A stretch of DNA of 64,000 nucleotides, taken from assembly GCF_036250675.1 (NCBI RefSeq), contig NZ_CP109592.1:9424001-9488000 (forward strand). The letters run 5' to 3'. Position numbers and translations under genes: made by a program. This document shows positions 62,533-64,000 of this stretch, in pieces. Position 1 is the first letter of the stretch. Each line of letters begins with the position of its first letter. This stretch comes from Streptomyces sp. NBC_01689 (GTDB lineage Bacteria; Actinomycetota; Actinomycetes; Streptomycetales; Streptomycetaceae). The notes beneath the pieces are model-generated. The model was given only the letters and a program-made list of their open reading frames with translations, was not told the origin of the DNA and did no database searches.

Positions 62533-63309
62533 ATGACAGCGACCCCGATCCTCCAACTGCGCGGGATCGACAAGAGCTTCGGCGCCGTGCAGGTGCTGCA
62601 CGACGTGTCCTTCGACGTCCATCCGGGAGAGGTGACCGCTCTCGTCGGAGACAACGGCGCGGGCAAGTCCACGCTGGTCAAGTGCATCGGCGGGATCCAC
62701 GCGATCGACGGCGGCGCGTACTGGTTCGAAGGTCAGCAGGTCCAGGTGCACGGCCCCCGTGATGCGGCGGCCCTCGGCGTCGAGATCGTGTACCAGGACC
62801 TCGCGCTCTGCGACAACCTCGACATCGTGCAGAACATGTTCCTCGGCCGCGAAAAGCGCCGCGGGCTCGTCCTGGACAACACCACGATGGAGGAGATGGC
62901 CACCCGGACCCTCGAGGGACTGTCGGTCCGCACCGTCAAGTCCATCCGCCAACAGGTCTCCAGTCTCTCCGGCGGACAGCGGCAGACCGTGGCCATCGCC
63001 AAGGCCGTGCTGTGGAACAGCAAGGTCGTCATCCTGGACGAACCGACCGCCGCACTCGGTGTCGCTCAGACGGCACAGGTCCTCGAACTGGTCCGGCGCC
63101 TGGCCGACAACGGTCTCGCCGTCGTCCTGATCTCCCACAACATGAACGACGTCTTCGCGGTGTCCGACCGGATCGCCACCCTCTACCTGGGCCGGATGGC
63201 CGCTCAGGTCAGCACGTCGGACGTGACGCACTCCCAGGTCGTCGAACTCATCACCTCGGGCCGCAGCGGAGACCTCGGCCTCGCCCACAGCAACGGAGTC
63301 ACCACATGA
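62533..63309 (+). CDS. Sugar ABC transporter ATP-binding protein, single-domain
   Basis: The 258-residue ATPase has Walker A GDNGAGKST, signature SLSGGQRQ and Walker B VVILDEPTAALG, with the H-loop LISHNM. Unlike RbsA/XylG it has only one nucleotide-binding domain, as in FrcA-type transporters. ATG 62533 is used. The stop overlaps the permease ATG. Confidence 0.93.
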   Translation: MTATPILQLRGIDKSFGAVQVLHDVSFDVHPGEVTALVGDNGAGKSTLVKCIGGIHAIDGGAYWFEGQQVQVHGPRDAAALGVEIVYQDLALCDNLDIVQNMFLGREKRRGLVLDNTTMEEMATRTLEGLSVRTVKSIRQQVSSLSGGQRQTVAIAKAVLWNSKVVILDEPTAALGVAQTAQVLELVRRLADNGLAVVLISHNMNDVFAVSDRIATLYLGRMAAQVSTSDVTHSQVVELITSGRSGDLGLAHSNGVTT

Positions 63310-64000
63310 CTGCCGCAGTCGCCCCCGAGAAGCCGGAAATGCCGCGTGGTCCCGGTCAGCCGAAGAAGAACGGAGCGGGCAAAGCCGCGAGTCTGCGCTC
63401 GGTCGCCCGGAACTATGTCGATCGGGTGAGGGGAGGCGAGCTGGGCGCCGTCCCCGCCGTACTCGGCCTGATCGTCCTGTGCGTGTTCTTCGCCGTCCTG
63501 CGTCCGGTCTTCCTGTCCGAGCTGAACTTCGCCAACCTGCTGACCCAGGGCGCGGGCAGCATCGCCATCGCCATGGGTCTGGTCTTCGTCCTCCTCCTCG
63601 GCGAGATCGACCTGTCCGCCGGTTACGCCAGCGGCGTCTGCGCCGCCGTCCTCGCCATTCTGCTCACCGAGCACGGATGGCCCTGGTACGGCGCGGTCGG
63701 TGCGGCGATCCTCACCGGCACGGTCATAGGCCTGGTACTCGGCCTGCTGGTGGCGAAGGTCGGCATCCCCTCATTCGTGGTCACGCTGGCAGCCTTCCTC
63801 GGCTTCCAGGGCATCGTGCTGATGCTGTTGAAGGAAGGCACCAACATCTCGATCCGGGACGAGACGATCCTGGCCGTCGCGAACAACAACCTTTCCCCCG
63901 CGCTGGGCTGGGTCCTGCTCGCCGTCAGTGTCGGGGCGTACGCGGCGATCCAGTTCCGGCAGAGCCGCAACCGCCGCCGGCGCGGGCTCGCCCCAGATCC
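63306..64000 (+). CDS. Sugar ABC transporter permease (partial, runs off the window)
   Basis: The first 231 residues show a cytosolic N-terminus of about 45 residues. Membrane segments of the RbsC/XylH family follow, including the conserved GEIDLSAG loop and VAKVGIPSFVVTLAAF. ATG 63306 lies in an ATGA overlap with the ATPase. The end is outside the window. Confidence 0.93.
   Translation, partial: MTAAVAPEKPEMPRGPGQPKKNGAGKAASLRSVARNYVDRVRGGELGAVPAVLGLIVLCVFFAVLRPVFLSELNFANLLTQGAGSIAIAMGLVFVLLLGEIDLSAGYASGVCAAVLAILLTEHGWPWYGAVGAAILTGTVIGLVLGLLVAKVGIPSFVVTLAAFLGFQGIVLMLLKEGTNISIRDETILAVANNNLSPALGWVLLAVSVGAYAAIQFRQSRNRRRRGLAPD

Overview
The window is very GC-rich DNA with GTG/TTG starts, tightly coupled reading frames and typical actinomycete families: DUF574-type methyltransferase, Lsr2, MmyB-type XRE regulator, MMPL exporter and secreted prokaryotic phospholipase A2. 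It is almost certainly from a Streptomyces chromosome. Two insertion sequences and several gene remnants suggest accessory, possibly arm, territory. All calls come from reading the sequence; no database search was run.

Region 1 (about 3-21045) looks like a biosynthetic gene cluster for a ribosomally made, heavily tailored peptide (RiPP). An ABC exporter (3-2601) comes first. A 51-residue candidate precursor gene (5032-5187) is followed by a perfect 11-bp hairpin, suited to making more precursor than enzymes. Downstream is a sugar/nucleotide-like set: a nucleotide-sugar dehydrogenase, a UDP-galactopyranose-mutase/amine-oxidase-like flavoprotein, a thymidylate-kinase-like P-loop kinase, a GT2 glycosyltransferase, a stand-alone AICAR-formyltransferase domain, an aminoglycoside-phosphotransferase-like kinase and an NAD-dependent epimerase. 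Then comes the peptide-modifying core: a radical SAM maturase with a reduced SPASM cysteine set, an unknown partner, an HExxH protein and a second kinase. The last operon holds a methyltransferase, a metallo-beta-lactamase-fold/Rieske fusion, an iron/2-oxoglutarate-type oxygenase and an aldo/keto reductase. Three operons share a CGTTGAYY -35 element with an 18-nt spacer. I do not recognise this combination as a described pathway; it is the main candidate new system.

Region 2 (about 21230-25340) is a second odd locus. It has an alanyl-tRNA-synthetase-like protein, a small exported peptide ending in Cys-Cys, an XRE-TPR regulator of the kind that can sense peptides, and a small LuxR-type DNA-binding protein. 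The first two genes share an 18-bp direct-repeat operator. It could be a peptide-signalling or second peptide-modification circuit.

Region 3 (about 25800-44400) is mixed accessory DNA: a DUF574 methyltransferase, an ankyrin/HEAT protein, an IS3-family element, an amidase, a truncated GNAT, methyltransferases, an Lsr2 paralogue, an rpiB remnant, a kinase, an acetoacetate-decarboxylase-like gene with a hydroxyacyl-CoA dehydrogenase, a broken CaiB-type CoA transferase, a PhzF homologue, a DUF6584-like protein and a 2H phosphoesterase.

Region 4 (about 44500-64000) contains an inositol-monophosphatase-like gene, a MOSC protein, a hydrolase divergent from an XRE regulator, a secreted phospholipase A2, an epoxide hydrolase, a TetR/MMPL exporter pair split by an ISAzo13-family insertion, a VOC protein divergent from a WYL regulator across a perfect palindrome, an SDR, a TPR protein, a decapeptide-repeat protein and the start of a sugar ABC transporter operon that runs off the end.
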